NCBI RefSeq assembly: GCF_030929495.1 | Contig: NZ_JAVFWN010000005.1 | Location: forward strand, 62,001-126,000 | Reading direction: 5' to 3' | Length of the DNA: 64,000 bases | Origin: Nocardioides sp. LHD-245 | Lineage (GTDB): Bacteria > Actinomycetota > Actinomycetes > Propionibacteriales > Nocardioidaceae | Part shown: one piece after another, positions 7,161 through 16,499 of the stretch | Layout of the letters: every line of letters begins with the position of its first letter | Position numbering within the stretch: position 1 is the stretch's first letter | Notes under the pieces: generated by a model | What the model was told of the DNA's origin: nothing | What the model saw: the letters and a program-made list of their open reading frames with translations, nothing else | Databases searched by the model: none | Translations under genes and position numbers: made by a program

Positions 7161-8657
7161 ATGACGATCGCGGTCGAGAACCCCGCCACCGGACAGGTCA
7201 TCGGCACCGTCCCCGACCTGAGCGCCGACGACGTCGCCGCCGCGGCCCGCCGGGCCCGCGCCGCGCAGCCCTCCTGGCACGCCCTCGGGTACGACGGCCG
7301 CGCGGCCGTGCTGCACCGGATGCAGCGCTGGATCGTCGACCACACCGACGAGGTCGTCGCGACGATCTGCGCCGAGACCGGCAAGGCCTACGAGGACGCG
7401 CTCCTGGCGGAGGTCAACTACGGCGCGGCGGCGTTCGGCTTCTGGGCGAAGCAGGCGCCGCGCTACCTGGCCGAGACGAGGATCCGCTCCAGCCAGCCGC
7501 TGGTGGCGGGCAAGCGGCTGGTCCAGCGCTACCAGCCGCTGGGCCTGGTCGGCGTGATCGGGCCGTGGAACTACCCGCTGACCAACTCCTTCGGCGACTG
7601 CATCCCCGCACTGGCGGCGGGCAACGCGGTGCTGCTCAAGCCGTCCGAGGTGACGCCCCTCACCTCGCTGCTGCTCGCCGAGGGCCTGGCCGCGTGCGGC
7701 CTGCCGGACGGCGTCTTCGGCGTCGTGACCGGCCGAGGCGCGACCGGCGCGGCGCTGGTCGACGAGGTCGACATGGTGATGTTCACCGGATCCACGGCGA
7801 CCGGGCGGCGGGTGGCGGCACGGGCCGCCGAGCGGCTGATCCCGGCCTCGCTCGAGCTCGGCGGCAAGGACCCGATGATCGTGCTGGCCGACGCCGACCT
7901 GGAGCGCGCGGCCACGCACGCGGCCTACTACGCGATGTTCAACTGCGGCCAGACCTGCATCTCGATCGAGCGCTGCTACGTCGAGGAGTCGGTCTACACC
8001 GCGTTCGTCGCGCTGGTGACCGCCAAGGTCGCTGCCCTGCGCCAGGGCGTGCCGGCCGGGCCCGGCAGCGTCGACGTCGGCTCACTGAGCTTCCCCCCAC
8101 AGGTCGACATCGTCGACCGGCACGTCAGCGAGGCGCTCGCGGCGGGTGCGCGGGCGCTGACCGGCGGCGTACGACCGGAGCGCGAGGGCCACTGGTACCC
8201 GCCGACCGTGCTGGTCGACGTCGACCACTCGATGGCGATCATGCGCGAGGAGACGTTCGGCCCGACGCTGCCGATCATGGCGGTGCGCGACGCCGACGAG
8301 GCCGTGCGGCTGGCGAACGACTCGGCGTACGGGCTGTGCGCCTCGGTCTTCGGCCGCGACCTCGCCCGCGCCGAGGACGTCGCGCGCCGCCTGGAGGCGG
8401 GCGCGGTCACCGTCAACGACGCGGTGGTCAACTACACCGCGCTGGAGCTGCCGATGGGCGGCGCCAAGCCGGCGTCGGGCATCGGGCGGCGCCACGGCAA
8501 GGACGGCATCACGAAGTACTGCCGCCAGCAGTCGCTGCTGGTCTCGCGCCTGCACCTGCGCCGCGACGTGCACACCTATCCCTACCGGGCCACCCGCACC
8601 CGGGCGATCAGGTCGCTGCTGGGTCTGCTGAACCGCGGGCGACCGGGACGGTCATGA
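7161..8657 (+). CDS. NAD(P)-dependent aldehyde dehydrogenase
   Basis: A 498-residue ALDH-superfamily enzyme oxidising an aldehyde to an acid. Visible motifs are the cofactor-binding GPWNYPL, the FTGSTATGRRV Rossmann loop, SLELGGKDPMIV with the general-base Glu, and FNCGQTCISIERCYV with the catalytic Cys. The later REETFGPTLPIM is also typical. ATG 7161 is preferred to an upstream in-frame start because the chain MTIAVENPATGQVIGTVP aligns with the family N-terminus. Divergence from a membrane oxygenase fusion suggests it may remove aldehydes from lipid or alkane oxidation. The 3' end overlaps the convergent PucR gene by 50 bp. Confidence 0.93.
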   Translation: MTIAVENPATGQVIGTVPDLSADDVAAAARRARAAQPSWHALGYDGRAAVLHRMQRWIVDHTDEVVATICAETGKAYEDALLAEVNYGAAAFGFWAKQAPRYLAETRIRSSQPLVAGKRLVQRYQPLGLVGVIGPWNYPLTNSFGDCIPALAAGNAVLLKPSEVTPLTSLLLAEGLAACGLPDGVFGVVTGRGATGAALVDEVDMVMFTGSTATGRRVAARAAERLIPASLELGGKDPMIVLADADLERAATHAAYYAMFNCGQTCISIERCYVEESVYTAFVALVTAKVAALRQGVPAGPGSVDVGSLSFPPQVDIVDRHVSEALAAGARALTGGVRPEREGHWYPPTVLVDVDHSMAIMREETFGPTLPIMAVRDADEAVRLANDSAYGLCASVFGRDLARAEDVARRLEAGAVTVNDAVVNYTALELPMGGAKPASGIGRRHGKDGITKYCRQQSLLVSRLHLRRDVHTYPYRATRTRAIRSLLGLLNRGRPGRS

Positions 8658-9867
8658 ACGCCGCGTGGCAGCGCAGCGCGACGTCGACGGCGGTGGCGTA
8701 CTCCCCCAGCCGGCGGCCCATCAGCTCCTCGGCCCGCTCGACCCGGTAGCGCACGGTGTTCTTGTGCACGAGCAGGTGGCGCGCCGCCGCGTCGACGCTG
8801 CCGGTCGAGAGCAGCGCGCGCAGGGTCGCCCGCAGCCGCTCGGCCTGCTCGTCGGGCGCGGCGAGCCGGCCGAGCGTGCGGTGCACGTAGCGGCGCATCG
8901 CCTCGCCGTCGCCGATCAACGTCATCAGCTCGACGTCGGTGAAGAAGGTCAGCGGTGCCGGGCGCTCGGCGGCCAACACGAGCCGCTGGGTGGCCAGCGC
9001 CTCGCCGTGCGAGGAGCAGAAGCCGTCGACGCCGGGCGCCGGAGCGCCGATCGCGGCGAGGATCCGGCGACCGCTCAGCCAATCCGCGCAATCGACGAGT
9101 CGGGTGAGGTCGGGTGCCTCCGACGAGGTGATCCAGGCCCACAGGTCCCGTCCTCCGGGGTGGACGACGAGCGGCTGGCGCAGGCCGAGCGCGGCGGTCA
9201 GCGACTGCGCCGCCTGCGGCAGGTCGGCGATCCGGGTGTCGTCGTCGGTGTGCAGCAGCACCGCCGTCTGGTACGCCGACACCGGGTGCCCACCGAGCCC
9301 CGCCGAGATCTCGCGGGGGTCGACCGCCGTACCGGCCAGGACGGCACGCACGACCTCGAGCCGGCGGGCCGCGTCTCCTTGCCGGATCCGCTCGACCTCC
9401 TCCTGGTAGAGCGTCACCGACTGCTCGACGGAGCGATCGAACCACATGCTCGACCGGGTCCAGAAGTGCACGAGCGCCGCGGCCTCGGCGACCCCGGAGG
9501 CGGTCGCCTCCTTGACCGCGGCGGTGATGAACTCCCAGACCGCCTGCTCGCCGGCGGTGTAGATCTGGAAGATCACCGGCATCGGGTAGCCGTGCTGGGC
9601 CACGACGTGCGGGACGTCGCGGGCCTCGTGGACGAGGTGGAAGGTCTGCTCGGGCTGGCCGAGGTTGGCCAGGAACGAGCGCCAGTGCGCATCGCACGCG
9701 TCGCGGACGACGCCCTGGAGCGCGGCGTCCTCGCGGACCTCGGCCACCTGGTCGACGATCCGGCCGAGCACGTGGGTGACCCACGCGTCCACGGCGGCGC
9801 CCTCCGACTCGGCGCCGACGAAGTCGGCGACCCAGCGGCGCAGGTCACGGTCGAAGGACACGAGCAT
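8608..9867 (-). CDS. PucR-type transcriptional regulator (last gene of mce operon)
   Basis: A 419-residue regulator. The C-terminal HTH (AARHLLVHKNTVRYRVERAEELMG) is the PucR/CdaR-type domain, preceded by a GGDEF-like central region and an N-terminal helical domain with W-rich segments (QAVWEFI, FWTRSSMWFDRSVEQ). It is a clear paralogue of the regulator at 21309: both carry GQPEQTFHLV/AQPEQHFHLV and VVHPGGRDLWAW/VVKPGGRQLWMW. Its GTG/ATG start (9870/9867) overlaps the stop of the preceding Mce-associated gene (GTGATG), so it is translationally coupled to the mce operon. Feedback control of that operon is inferred. Confidence 0.85.
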   Translation of the reverse strand: MLVSFDRDLRRWVADFVGAESEGAAVDAWVTHVLGRIVDQVAEVREDAALQGVVRDACDAHWRSFLANLGQPEQTFHLVHEARDVPHVVAQHGYPMPVIFQIYTAGEQAVWEFITAAVKEATASGVAEAAALVHFWTRSSMWFDRSVEQSVTLYQEEVERIRQGDAARRLEVVRAVLAGTAVDPREISAGLGGHPVSAYQTAVLLHTDDDTRIADLPQAAQSLTAALGLRQPLVVHPGGRDLWAWITSSEAPDLTRLVDCADWLSGRRILAAIGAPAPGVDGFCSSHGEALATQRLVLAAERPAPLTFFTDVELMTLIGDGEAMRRYVHRTLGRLAAPDEQAERLRATLRALLSTGSVDAAARHLLVHKNTVRYRVERAEELMGRRLGEYATAVDVALRCHAAFMTVPVARGSADPAAT

Positions 9868-10349
9868 CACAGCGGCTTCAGGCCGACGATCTTCCAGTCG
9901 TCGCCCGCCGGGGCCATGGTCACCTCGACCCGGCTGCCCGCGACCGACGAGTCCTTCGTGCCGGTCGTCGTGGTCTGGGTCAGGAAGAGCAGGACGACGA
10001 CCCGGTCGGGGTCACCGGAGACGACACCGGCCGCGCTGACCGTGGCGGTGGTGCTGATCGTGCGCTGCGCGGCATTGGGCTTGACGACCTCGTCGAGGAT
10101 CGTGCCGTAGTCGTCGGCGAACGAGCCGGTGGTCTGGGCCCGGGCCCGGGCCAGGTCGTCGTCCAGTGTGGCGGCGTCGTAGCTGAGCAGCTCGGGCACG
10201 CGCTTCGTGGCGGCGGCCAGGGCGTCGGCGCGGGCGTCGGCGGTCGCCGTCGCCCGGTGCGCGCCGATCCCGGCGACGACGGCCGCGACCAGAGCGAGTG
10301 CAAGGACGACACCCGCGACGAGGACCGCGCGCTGCTTCAGCGCGCTCAC
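9867..10349 (-). CDS. Mce-associated membrane protein 2
   Basis: A 160-residue protein with a single N-terminal membrane anchor (AVLVAGVVLALALVAAVVAGIGA) and an extracytoplasmic domain. RVPELLSYDAATLDDDLARA and the C-terminal WKIVGLKPL are typical of proteins encoded immediately after mceF in actinobacteria (Mas family, SnoaL/NTF2-like fold). It starts with GTG in the stop of the preceding Mas gene (GTGA) and its own stop overlaps the PucR start. A role in assembling or stabilising the Mce lipid-import complex is known for some relatives and inferred here. Confidence 0.85.
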   Translation of the reverse strand: MSALKQRAVLVAGVVLALALVAAVVAGIGAHRATATADARADALAAATKRVPELLSYDAATLDDDLARARAQTTGSFADDYGTILDEVVKPNAAQRTISTTATVSAAGVVSGDPDRVVVLLFLTQTTTTGTKDSSVAGSRVEVTMAPAGDDWKIVGLKPL

Positions 10350-10837
10350 GAGACGAACTCCAGACCCGCGACCAGCCAGGCCCCGTCGTGCTTCTGCAGG
10401 TCGACGCTGAGCCGGTAGTTGCGTGGCTCGGCGGTCTTGGTCTGCTTGTTCTGCACCGTCCCGGCCGCGGCGACGATGACGGTCGCGCGGTCTCCGTCGA
10501 GGCTGACGACGCCGGTCGAGACCGCCTCGCCGCTCGCCTTCACCTCGTTGTCGGCCAACGCCTGGGTGAGCCGCTCGGCCTGCCCCTCGAGCTCCGTGCG
10601 GAAGTCGGCGGTCGCTCCGGCGAGGAGCTTCTCCAGGGCGGCGTCGGACGTCGAGCCGCTGATGTCGATGAGCCCTTCCACCTCGGCCGCCGCCGCGGCG
10701 GCGGCCGCTTCCGTGTCGGCCACCCGGTCGCGCTCGTCCTGCCAGGCCAGCGCCCGCTGGCCGGCGAAGACGAGCAGCGCCACGGCGAGCAGGGCGGCCG
10801 CGCCCACGGCGTACCGGCGGGTGGCCGGCGCGCTCAT
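10346..10837 (-). CDS. Mce-associated membrane protein 1
   Basis: A 163-residue single-pass protein. YAVGAAALLAVALLVFAGQRALAW is the membrane anchor, followed by an Ala/Glu-rich helix and a compact domain ending DGAWLVAGLEFVS, similar in layout to the next gene and to mycobacterial Mce-associated proteins. ATG 10837 overlaps the mceF stop (ATGA); the longer open frame lies inside mceF and is rejected. The GTGA junction with the following gene keeps the pair translationally coupled. Presumed accessory factor of the Mce transporter. Confidence 0.85.
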   Translation of the reverse strand: MSAPATRRYAVGAAALLAVALLVFAGQRALAWQDERDRVADTEAAAAAAAAEVEGLIDISGSTSDAALEKLLAGATADFRTELEGQAERLTQALADNEVKASGEAVSTGVVSLDGDRATVIVAAAGTVQNKQTKTAEPRNYRLSVDLQKHDGAWLVAGLEFVS

Positions 10838-12180
10838 CGCAGCCCCAGGGGTGCCAGCACCAGGATCTTCCACAGGTCGTCTCCCTCGGTTTCGTCGGTC
10901 GTCCTCGTGCTCGTGCCCGGCGCAGGCGCCCGGTCGCCCGCCCGGCCGACCGCGAGGTCGTAGGCGACCGTGCCGCCGCTCTCGGGCCAGACGCCGTCGC
11001 GGAAGCGGAGTCCGCATGCCTCCGGTGTCGGGCCGCGGTCCGTGCCCTGCGGGCAGGGCAGGTTGCGGGCGCCGCGGACGGCGGTCGGATGATCGGGTGG
11101 GAGCTCGCAGTGGGCGAGCGTGTCGACGTCGCGCACCTCGGTGGCGCGCGGGTTGCGCCGCTCCCGAGCGTCCAGGTAGCCGCTGCGGCAGCTCGGCGGG
11201 TCGTTGAGCGCCGCCCGCAGGTCGAGCTTGACGTCGCCCTCGGCGGCGCGGGGGTTGACCGTCGACTGCAGGCGCGCGACCACCGACGGATATACGACGA
11301 GCGTCTGGCGCACCTGCGGCAGGTAGGTGTTGAGCACCTGCGCGTTCGTGGTCAGGTTGGCGAGCATCATCGGCAGCACCGGCTGCAGGTCGCCGATCGT
11401 GGCGGTGGCCGCGTCCAGCCCGTCCGGTCCGGTCTTCAGCAGCCCCCGCAGGGCGGCGCTGTTGTCGGCGGCGAGGACGCCGGTCACCTGGTCGAGCTGG
11501 GTGGCGTAGTCCGTGGTCGCCGGGCCGAGGTCGCGCTGGGTCTCCAGCACCGGCTGCAGGGCGGAGATCAACGACGTGGTCGCCTCGATCTGCGACTGGG
11601 CCTCGGTGAGCAGCTCGCCCGAGGCGTCGACCAGCTCGTTGAGCTCCGGCCCGGTGCCGCCGAGGCCCTCGTCGACCTGATCGAGGACCCGCTTCGTCGC
11701 CTCCTTCGGGACCGACTCCAGCAGCCGGTTGACCGAGTCGAGGACCGGCGTGATCTGGGGCATCTCGACGGCACGCTCACGCGGGATCTTCGCGCCCTCG
11801 GCGAGCACGTCGCCGTCCTCGGGTACGCCGCCGCGCGGGTCGACCAGGTCGACGTACTGCTCGCCGATGGCCGAGGTGCTGTGCAGCTCGGCGGACGCGC
11901 CCGCGGGTACCTTCGCATCGTTCTCCAGACGCAGTGTGGCGATCGCGCCGTGCGCGGTGACCTCCAGGCGCGACACCTCGCCGACCTCGACGCCGCGGTA
12001 GGTCACGGCCGCCTTCGGGTAGAGCCCGCTCGCGTCGGCGAAGTCCACCCGGACGTCGTACACGCCGATGCCGAGCATCGCCGGCACCCGTGCGTACTGG
12101 AAGAACGCCAGCCCGAGCGCCACCGCCGCGAGCACCGCGAAGATGCGGAGCTGGCGCTTGATCAGCGGGGTGAGCAGCAT
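10834..12180 (-). CDS. mceF: MceF-type substrate-binding protein
   Basis: A 448-residue MlaD/MCE-domain protein, sixth in a complete mceA-F set. It has an N-terminal membrane helix (IFAVLAAVALGLAFFQY), then the MCE domain (VRVDFADASGLYPKAAVTYRGVEVGEV near 45-70, GEQYVDLVDP near 105). A long helical region follows that would contribute to the periplasm-spanning needle. The last 100 residues are a Cys-containing, disordered tail. Start ATG overlaps the mceE stop (ATGA) and the stop overlaps the first Mas gene. The complex would carry lipid or sterol from the outer envelope to YrbE permeases. Confidence 0.93.
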   Translation of the reverse strand: MLLTPLIKRQLRIFAVLAAVALGLAFFQYARVPAMLGIGVYDVRVDFADASGLYPKAAVTYRGVEVGEVSRLEVTAHGAIATLRLENDAKVPAGASAELHSTSAIGEQYVDLVDPRGGVPEDGDVLAEGAKIPRERAVEMPQITPVLDSVNRLLESVPKEATKRVLDQVDEGLGGTGPELNELVDASGELLTEAQSQIEATTSLISALQPVLETQRDLGPATTDYATQLDQVTGVLAADNSAALRGLLKTGPDGLDAATATIGDLQPVLPMMLANLTTNAQVLNTYLPQVRQTLVVYPSVVARLQSTVNPRAAEGDVKLDLRAALNDPPSCRSGYLDARERRNPRATEVRDVDTLAHCELPPDHPTAVRGARNLPCPQGTDRGPTPEACGLRFRDGVWPESGGTVAYDLAVGRAGDRAPAPGTSTRTTDETEGDDLWKILVLAPLGLR

Positions 12181-13394
12181 CAGCAGGCTCCCAGGATCTT
12201 GCCCAGCAGACCGCAGCTCTTCGGCTCCTCGGTCGGGGTGGGCGTGGGGGTGGGGGTCGGCACCGGGTCCGGCGCCGGGACGTCGGTCGGCGCGGGCGGT
12301 GCCGGCTCCTCGGTCGTGCCCGGCAGCGGCGGCGTCAGCGGGCCCTCGACGGGGTCGCCGGCCTGGAGCGCCGGCGGGGTGCCGATCAGCCCCAGCCAGC
12401 TGCCGAGCAGGCTCTGGCCGCGCAGGTCGAGCGTGGCGAACAGGTTCGCGTAGTCGCCCTTGAGCGCGTTGCGGGTGGTCATCGCCGGGAACGGGATCGT
12501 CAGGCCGATCTTGAGCGCGTCGGGCAGCGACTCGCTGGCCTCGCCGAGCTGGGCGAGGATCGGGCCGAGCGAGTCGAGGTTGGCGAGCAGCGCCTCCTCG
12601 CTCGCCCGGATGACCCGCACCGCGCGGACGCCGGCCCGCCCGGTCGTGGTGACCGCCTTGACTAGACGGTTGCGCTCGCGCTCCAGCACCTGCAGGCCGG
12701 GGGTGATCCGGTCGATGGCGGTGGCGATCCGGTGCTGGTCCTCGCGCAGCCCGGCGCTGAGGCTCTGCAGCGAGTCCAGCGCGGTGACGATCTCGGTGCG
12801 GTTGGCATCGAGGACGGCGAGCAGGTCGTTGGCGTGGCGGATCAGCCCGCGGGTGTCGGGCACCCGGTTGCGCAGCGCGGTCGAGAGCTCGCCGGTGATC
12901 GTGCTGATCTGCGAGAGACCGCCGTTGTTGAGCAGCAGCGCGACCGCGCCGAGGACCTGCTCGGTCGCGGGATAGGTCCCCGTCTGCGCCACCGGTACGA
13001 CGGCCCCGTCGGCCAGGCGGCCGCCCGCGGACGTCGGCGGCGCCGACACCTCGACGTACTGCGCGCCGAGGAGGGTCTTCTGCCCGATCGAGAACACCGC
13101 GTCGGCCGGGAGCGCGACGTCGTCCAGCAGGTGCAGCGTGACCACGGCCTCCCAGCCGTCGGTGGCGATCTCACCGACGGTGCCGACCACGACGTTGTCC
13201 TTCTGCACCGTCGAGTTCGGGACCAGGTTCTCGATCTGGTCGAAGTGGACCTCGACCGTGTAGCCGTCCTCCCCGACCGCCACCTGGCCGGGCAGCGTGT
13301 TGTCATTGGGCTGGATGTCGCAGCCGGTGGTCAGCAGAGCGGTGGCGGCCAGCGCGGGCACCAGCCGGCGCAGCCAGGTGCGGGTCCGGGTCAT
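12180..13394 (-). CDS. mceE: MceE-type lipoprotein
   Basis: A 404-residue MCE-family lipoprotein. The N-terminus (RRLVPALAATALLTTGC) is a lipoprotein signal with the modified Cys at residue 26, the hallmark separating MceE from the other five. The MCE domain follows (VEVHFDQIENLVPNSTVQ; KTLLGAQYVEVSAPP). The C-terminal tail is Pro/Thr-rich with (PT)n repeats and ends in a Cys-containing segment. ATG 13394 overlaps the mceD stop (ATGA), and the longer frame upstream is inside mceD. It is presumed to anchor the Mce hexamer to the membrane or envelope. Confidence 0.93.
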   Translation of the reverse strand: MTRTRTWLRRLVPALAATALLTTGCDIQPNDNTLPGQVAVGEDGYTVEVHFDQIENLVPNSTVQKDNVVVGTVGEIATDGWEAVVTLHLLDDVALPADAVFSIGQKTLLGAQYVEVSAPPTSAGGRLADGAVVPVAQTGTYPATEQVLGAVALLLNNGGLSQISTITGELSTALRNRVPDTRGLIRHANDLLAVLDANRTEIVTALDSLQSLSAGLREDQHRIATAIDRITPGLQVLERERNRLVKAVTTTGRAGVRAVRVIRASEEALLANLDSLGPILAQLGEASESLPDALKIGLTIPFPAMTTRNALKGDYANLFATLDLRGQSLLGSWLGLIGTPPALQAGDPVEGPLTPPLPGTTEEPAPPAPTDVPAPDPVPTPTPTPTPTEEPKSCGLLGKILGAC

Positions 13395-14452
13395 CGCCGG
13401 CCTCCGGTCAGGTCGAGGCCGAGCAGGTCGGCGAGCGGTTGCAGCACCTTGGCGCACTGCTCCGCCGTACCGCCGACCCCGAGGACGGCACCGCACAGCA
13501 GCTGCGGCACGTTGTCGAGCGCCGATAGCGTCGCGCGCCCGGTGATCGCCTGGCCCTGGATGGTGTTGCTCAGGTCGATGAGCGCGTGCGGCGCGACGTG
13601 GAGGACGCCGGCCAGCTCGTCAGAGCGGTCGGCCAGCGCGGCGGCCAGCAGGTTGACGTCCGTGGTCGTGGTGCGCAGCCGCTTGCGGTGCTCGGCGAGG
13701 TAGGCGTCGGTCGCCGCGAGCACCGTGGCCAGGTCCTCCAGCGCGCCGCTGAGGTGGGTCCGGTTCGTCGCGAGCACGGCGCTCACGTCGTCCAGCTCGG
13801 TCGTGAAGCCCCGCACCGCGGCGTCGTTGAGCGCGAGGTTGCGGGTGAACGTGTCGAGGTTCTCGATCGTCGAGAACAGGTCGGAGCGGCCGTCCGAGAG
13901 CGCCGTCGCGGCGCCGCGCAGCTCGGCGATCGAGGTCCGCAGCTGGGTGGAGTTGCCGTCCTTCAGGCTCTTCTCGAGCGCGGTGATGGCGATGGCGAGC
14001 GGGCCGGCCTTCTTGCCTGCGTCGGGGCCGAGCGTGGTGGCGAGGTCGGTGAGCTGCTGCTTGACGTCATCGAAGGTGACCGGCACCGCGGTCTTCTCCA
14101 GCGCGATGGTCGCGCCGTCGGCCATCCGCTCGCCGCCGTCGTACACGGGCTCGAGCTGGACGAACCGGCCGCTGACCAGGCTCGGCGAGACGATCGCGGC
14201 GTGCGCGTCGGCCGGGATCGGCTGCCCGGCGTCGACCTTCAGGGTCACCAGGACGCCCTTCGGCTCGTTCTCGATCTTGTCGATCGTGCCGACCTTGACG
14301 CCGAGCACCTTGACGTCGTCGCCGGCGTTGAGCCCCTCGGCGCTGGCGAAGTACGCGTGCACCGTCGTGCTGCCGCTGTCGCGCTGCCAGACGAACCCGC
14401 CGGCCACGAGGGCGGCGGCCACGACCGCGACGAGGATCTTCTTGACGGTCAC
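13391..14452 (-). CDS. mceD: MceD-type substrate-binding protein
   Basis: A 353-residue MCE protein. It has a single N-terminal helix (KKILVAVVAAALVAGGFVW), an MCE domain (VHAYFASAEGLNAGDDVKVLGVKVG near 30-55; SGRFVQLEPVY), then a long heptad-like helical region. GTG 14452 overlaps the mceC stop (GTGA); the longer frame is rejected because it lies within mceC. The C-terminus carries two Cys residues (LLCGAV, EQCAKV). It is coupled to mceE by ATGA. Function as one subunit of the lipid-conducting Mce complex is inferred from the family. Confidence 0.93.
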   Translation of the reverse strand: MTVKKILVAVVAAALVAGGFVWQRDSGSTTVHAYFASAEGLNAGDDVKVLGVKVGTIDKIENEPKGVLVTLKVDAGQPIPADAHAAIVSPSLVSGRFVQLEPVYDGGERMADGATIALEKTAVPVTFDDVKQQLTDLATTLGPDAGKKAGPLAIAITALEKSLKDGNSTQLRTSIAELRGAATALSDGRSDLFSTIENLDTFTRNLALNDAAVRGFTTELDDVSAVLATNRTHLSGALEDLATVLAATDAYLAEHRKRLRTTTTDVNLLAAALADRSDELAGVLHVAPHALIDLSNTIQGQAITGRATLSALDNVPQLLCGAVLGVGGTAEQCAKVLQPLADLLGLDLTGGRR

Positions 14453-15441
14453 GGAATCACTCCCGAGAGGATGGGGGCGAGGGTGCCGGGCGCGGTGAGG
14501 TTCTGGATGTAGGCGTCGAACCACGGACCGCTCGAGATCGCCTCACCGAAGGCGGTGGCATAGCCCCGCAGGCCGTAGATGGTGTCCTGCAGGTCCTTCT
14601 TGTTGCGGTTGAGCACGTCGACCACGCCGTCGAGCTCGTCGAGTGCCGGGCCGAGCACGTCGTCGGTGTCCTCGAGCAGGGCGCGCAGCTCGGTCGACAG
14701 CGACCGGGCGCTCTTGAGCAGGCTGACCACGACCTCCTGCCGCGCGTCGAGCTCGCTCAGCAGCGAGCGGCCCGAGCCGAGCAGCGAGGCGATCTGCTGG
14801 TCCCGGCTGGCCAGCACGCCGGTGACGTTGTCGGCGTGTGCGACGAGCGAGCGCAGCTCGTCGTCGTTGGACGAGACCGCCCGCGACAGCGCGGTGATGC
14901 CGTCGAGCGCGGGCCCGAGGTCGGGGCTCGACGCGTTGAGCGTCGTCGACGCCTGGTCGAGCGCGGCCGCGAGCTGCGCCTTGTCGATGTCGGCCGTGGT
15001 CTCGGTGAGCTCGTTGAGCGTGCTCGTCAGGTTGTACGGCGACGACGTCCGCTCCAGCGGGATCGAGTCCCCGGCGCGCAGCTCACCGCCCCCGCGCGGC
15101 TCCAGCTCGACGGCGGCCCGGCCGAGCAGCGTGATCGTGATGATCCGCGCCTCGGTGCCCTTGCCGAGCACGACGTCCCCGTCGGTGAGCACGATGTCGG
15201 CCACCACGTGCTGGCCGTCGAGCTGCACCGCACGGACCCGGCCCACCTGGGCACCCGAGATCATCACGGCGTCACCGCCCTTGAGCCCGCCGGCCTCGGC
15301 GAACTGCACGTGCAGGACGTCGCTGTTGCCGATGAGCGGCAGCCGGTTGATGTTGAGCGCGGCGAGCACGACCAGCACCAGGACGACGGTCCCGACGAGG
15401 CCACGCACGGCGAGCCGGTCGGGGCTGATGACCCGCGTCAT
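14449..15441 (-). CDS. mceC: MceC-type substrate-binding protein
   Basis: A 330-residue MCE protein with an N-terminal membrane helix (GLVGTVVLVLVVLAALNI) and an MCE domain (VQFAEAGGLKGGDAVMISGAQVGRV; TLLGRAAVELEPRGGG). A helical region rich in Leu/Ser/Asp repeats follows, ending GPWFDAYIQNL, a segment typical of MceC. The ATG overlaps the mceB stop (ATGA). It is one of the shorter MceC proteins, lacking the Pro-rich tail often seen in mycobacteria. Confidence 0.92.
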   Translation of the reverse strand: MTRVISPDRLAVRGLVGTVVLVLVVLAALNINRLPLIGNSDVLHVQFAEAGGLKGGDAVMISGAQVGRVRAVQLDGQHVVADIVLTDGDVVLGKGTEARIITITLLGRAAVELEPRGGGELRAGDSIPLERTSSPYNLTSTLNELTETTADIDKAQLAAALDQASTTLNASSPDLGPALDGITALSRAVSSNDDELRSLVAHADNVTGVLASRDQQIASLLGSGRSLLSELDARQEVVVSLLKSARSLSTELRALLEDTDDVLGPALDELDGVVDVLNRNKKDLQDTIYGLRGYATAFGEAISSGPWFDAYIQNLTAPGTLAPILSGVIP

Positions 15442-16499
15442 GACGTGCACCTCGGAGCGTCGGAGTAGATCCACGGGGTGGTGACCTGGGCCTTGCCCAG
15501 GCCGGTCTCGATCCGCACGCCGCAGAGGAAGAAGTTGAAGAAGTTGCCGTACGACGCGGTGTTCTGGATCGCGCGGTAGTGGCTGGGCAGGTTCTGCAGC
15601 ACGGCCTCGAGGGTGTCGGCCCTGCGGTTGATGCCGCGCGCCGAGATGGCCAGGCCCTGCAGATCGGTGCGCAGGTCGCCGCGCGCCCGGCTGGCGAGCG
15701 AGGCGGCGTCGCTCGCGAACCGGTCGATCCGGCTCGCCGCGTCGAGCACCTGGGCGTCCTGCTTGTCGAGGCCCTTGAGCAGCGTGTCGAGACGGTCGAG
15801 CATCAGCCCGACGGTGTCGCTGCGGTCGTCGACCGTGCCGAGGACGCTGTTGAGGTTGCGGATCACCTGACCGATCACCTCCTCGCGGCCGCCGATGGTC
15901 GTGGTGAACGAGGCGACGTGCTGGACGAGGGTCGCGACCGCGGCCTGCTGGCCCTGGAGCACCTGGACCAGCTGGCCCGACAGCTCGTTGACCTGCGTCG
16001 GGCTCAGCCCCGCGAAAAGCGGCTTGAAGCCGTTGAGCAGCGTGTCGAGGTCGAGCGCCGAGGCGGTCTGGGCGGCGGGCAGCGTGCCGCCGGCCGTGAG
16101 CGGCTGGGCCGCGTCGCCCGTGCTGTCACCGGGGGTGAGCTGGACGACGCGGTCGCCGATCAGGTTGCGGTACTGGATCGTCGCGCGGGTCCCCTTGGTC
16201 AGCCGCTGACCCTCCCGGACGTCGAAGGTGACGAGCACCGTGTTGTCGGGCTGGACGTCGATGCCGGTCACCTTGCCGACATCGACGCCGGCCACGCGGA
16301 CCTCGTCGCCGACCGCGAGGCCGGACACGTCGTCGAAGACCGCGCGGTAGTCGTCGCGGCCGCCGGGGCGGTACTCGCCGGTGACCGCGGCGACCCACAC
16401 CGTGAAGACGGCGGCGACGACGAGGAACGAGGTGAACTTGATCAGGTCGGAGCGCTGACGGCGCTTCTCCGGGCTGAGCCGGTGGGCACGGTTCGTCAC
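15438..16499 (-). CDS. mceB: MceB-type substrate-binding protein
   Basis: A 353-residue MCE protein with N-terminal helix (LIKFTSFLVVAAVFTVWVAA), MCE domain (YRAVFDDVSGLAVGDEVRVAGVDVGKV; RNLIGDRVVQLTPG) and a long helical region. The C-terminus (NFFNFFLCGVRIE ... YSDAPRC) carries the two conserved cysteines of the MceB group. GTG 16499 overlaps the mceA stop (GTGA). It is coupled to mceC by ATGA. Confidence 0.93.
   Translation of the reverse strand: MTNRAHRLSPEKRRQRSDLIKFTSFLVVAAVFTVWVAAVTGEYRPGGRDDYRAVFDDVSGLAVGDEVRVAGVDVGKVTGIDVQPDNTVLVTFDVREGQRLTKGTRATIQYRNLIGDRVVQLTPGDSTGDAAQPLTAGGTLPAAQTASALDLDTLLNGFKPLFAGLSPTQVNELSGQLVQVLQGQQAAVATLVQHVASFTTTIGGREEVIGQVIRNLNSVLGTVDDRSDTVGLMLDRLDTLLKGLDKQDAQVLDAASRIDRFASDAASLASRARGDLRTDLQGLAISARGINRRADTLEAVLQNLPSHYRAIQNTASYGNFFNFFLCGVRIETGLGKAQVTTPWIYSDAPRCTS

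Noticed and set aside
12240..12330. (PT)n repeat coding DNA in mceE as a possible structural element
   Set aside because: It encodes the Pro/Thr-rich tail normal for MceE lipoproteins and has no independent repeat logic.
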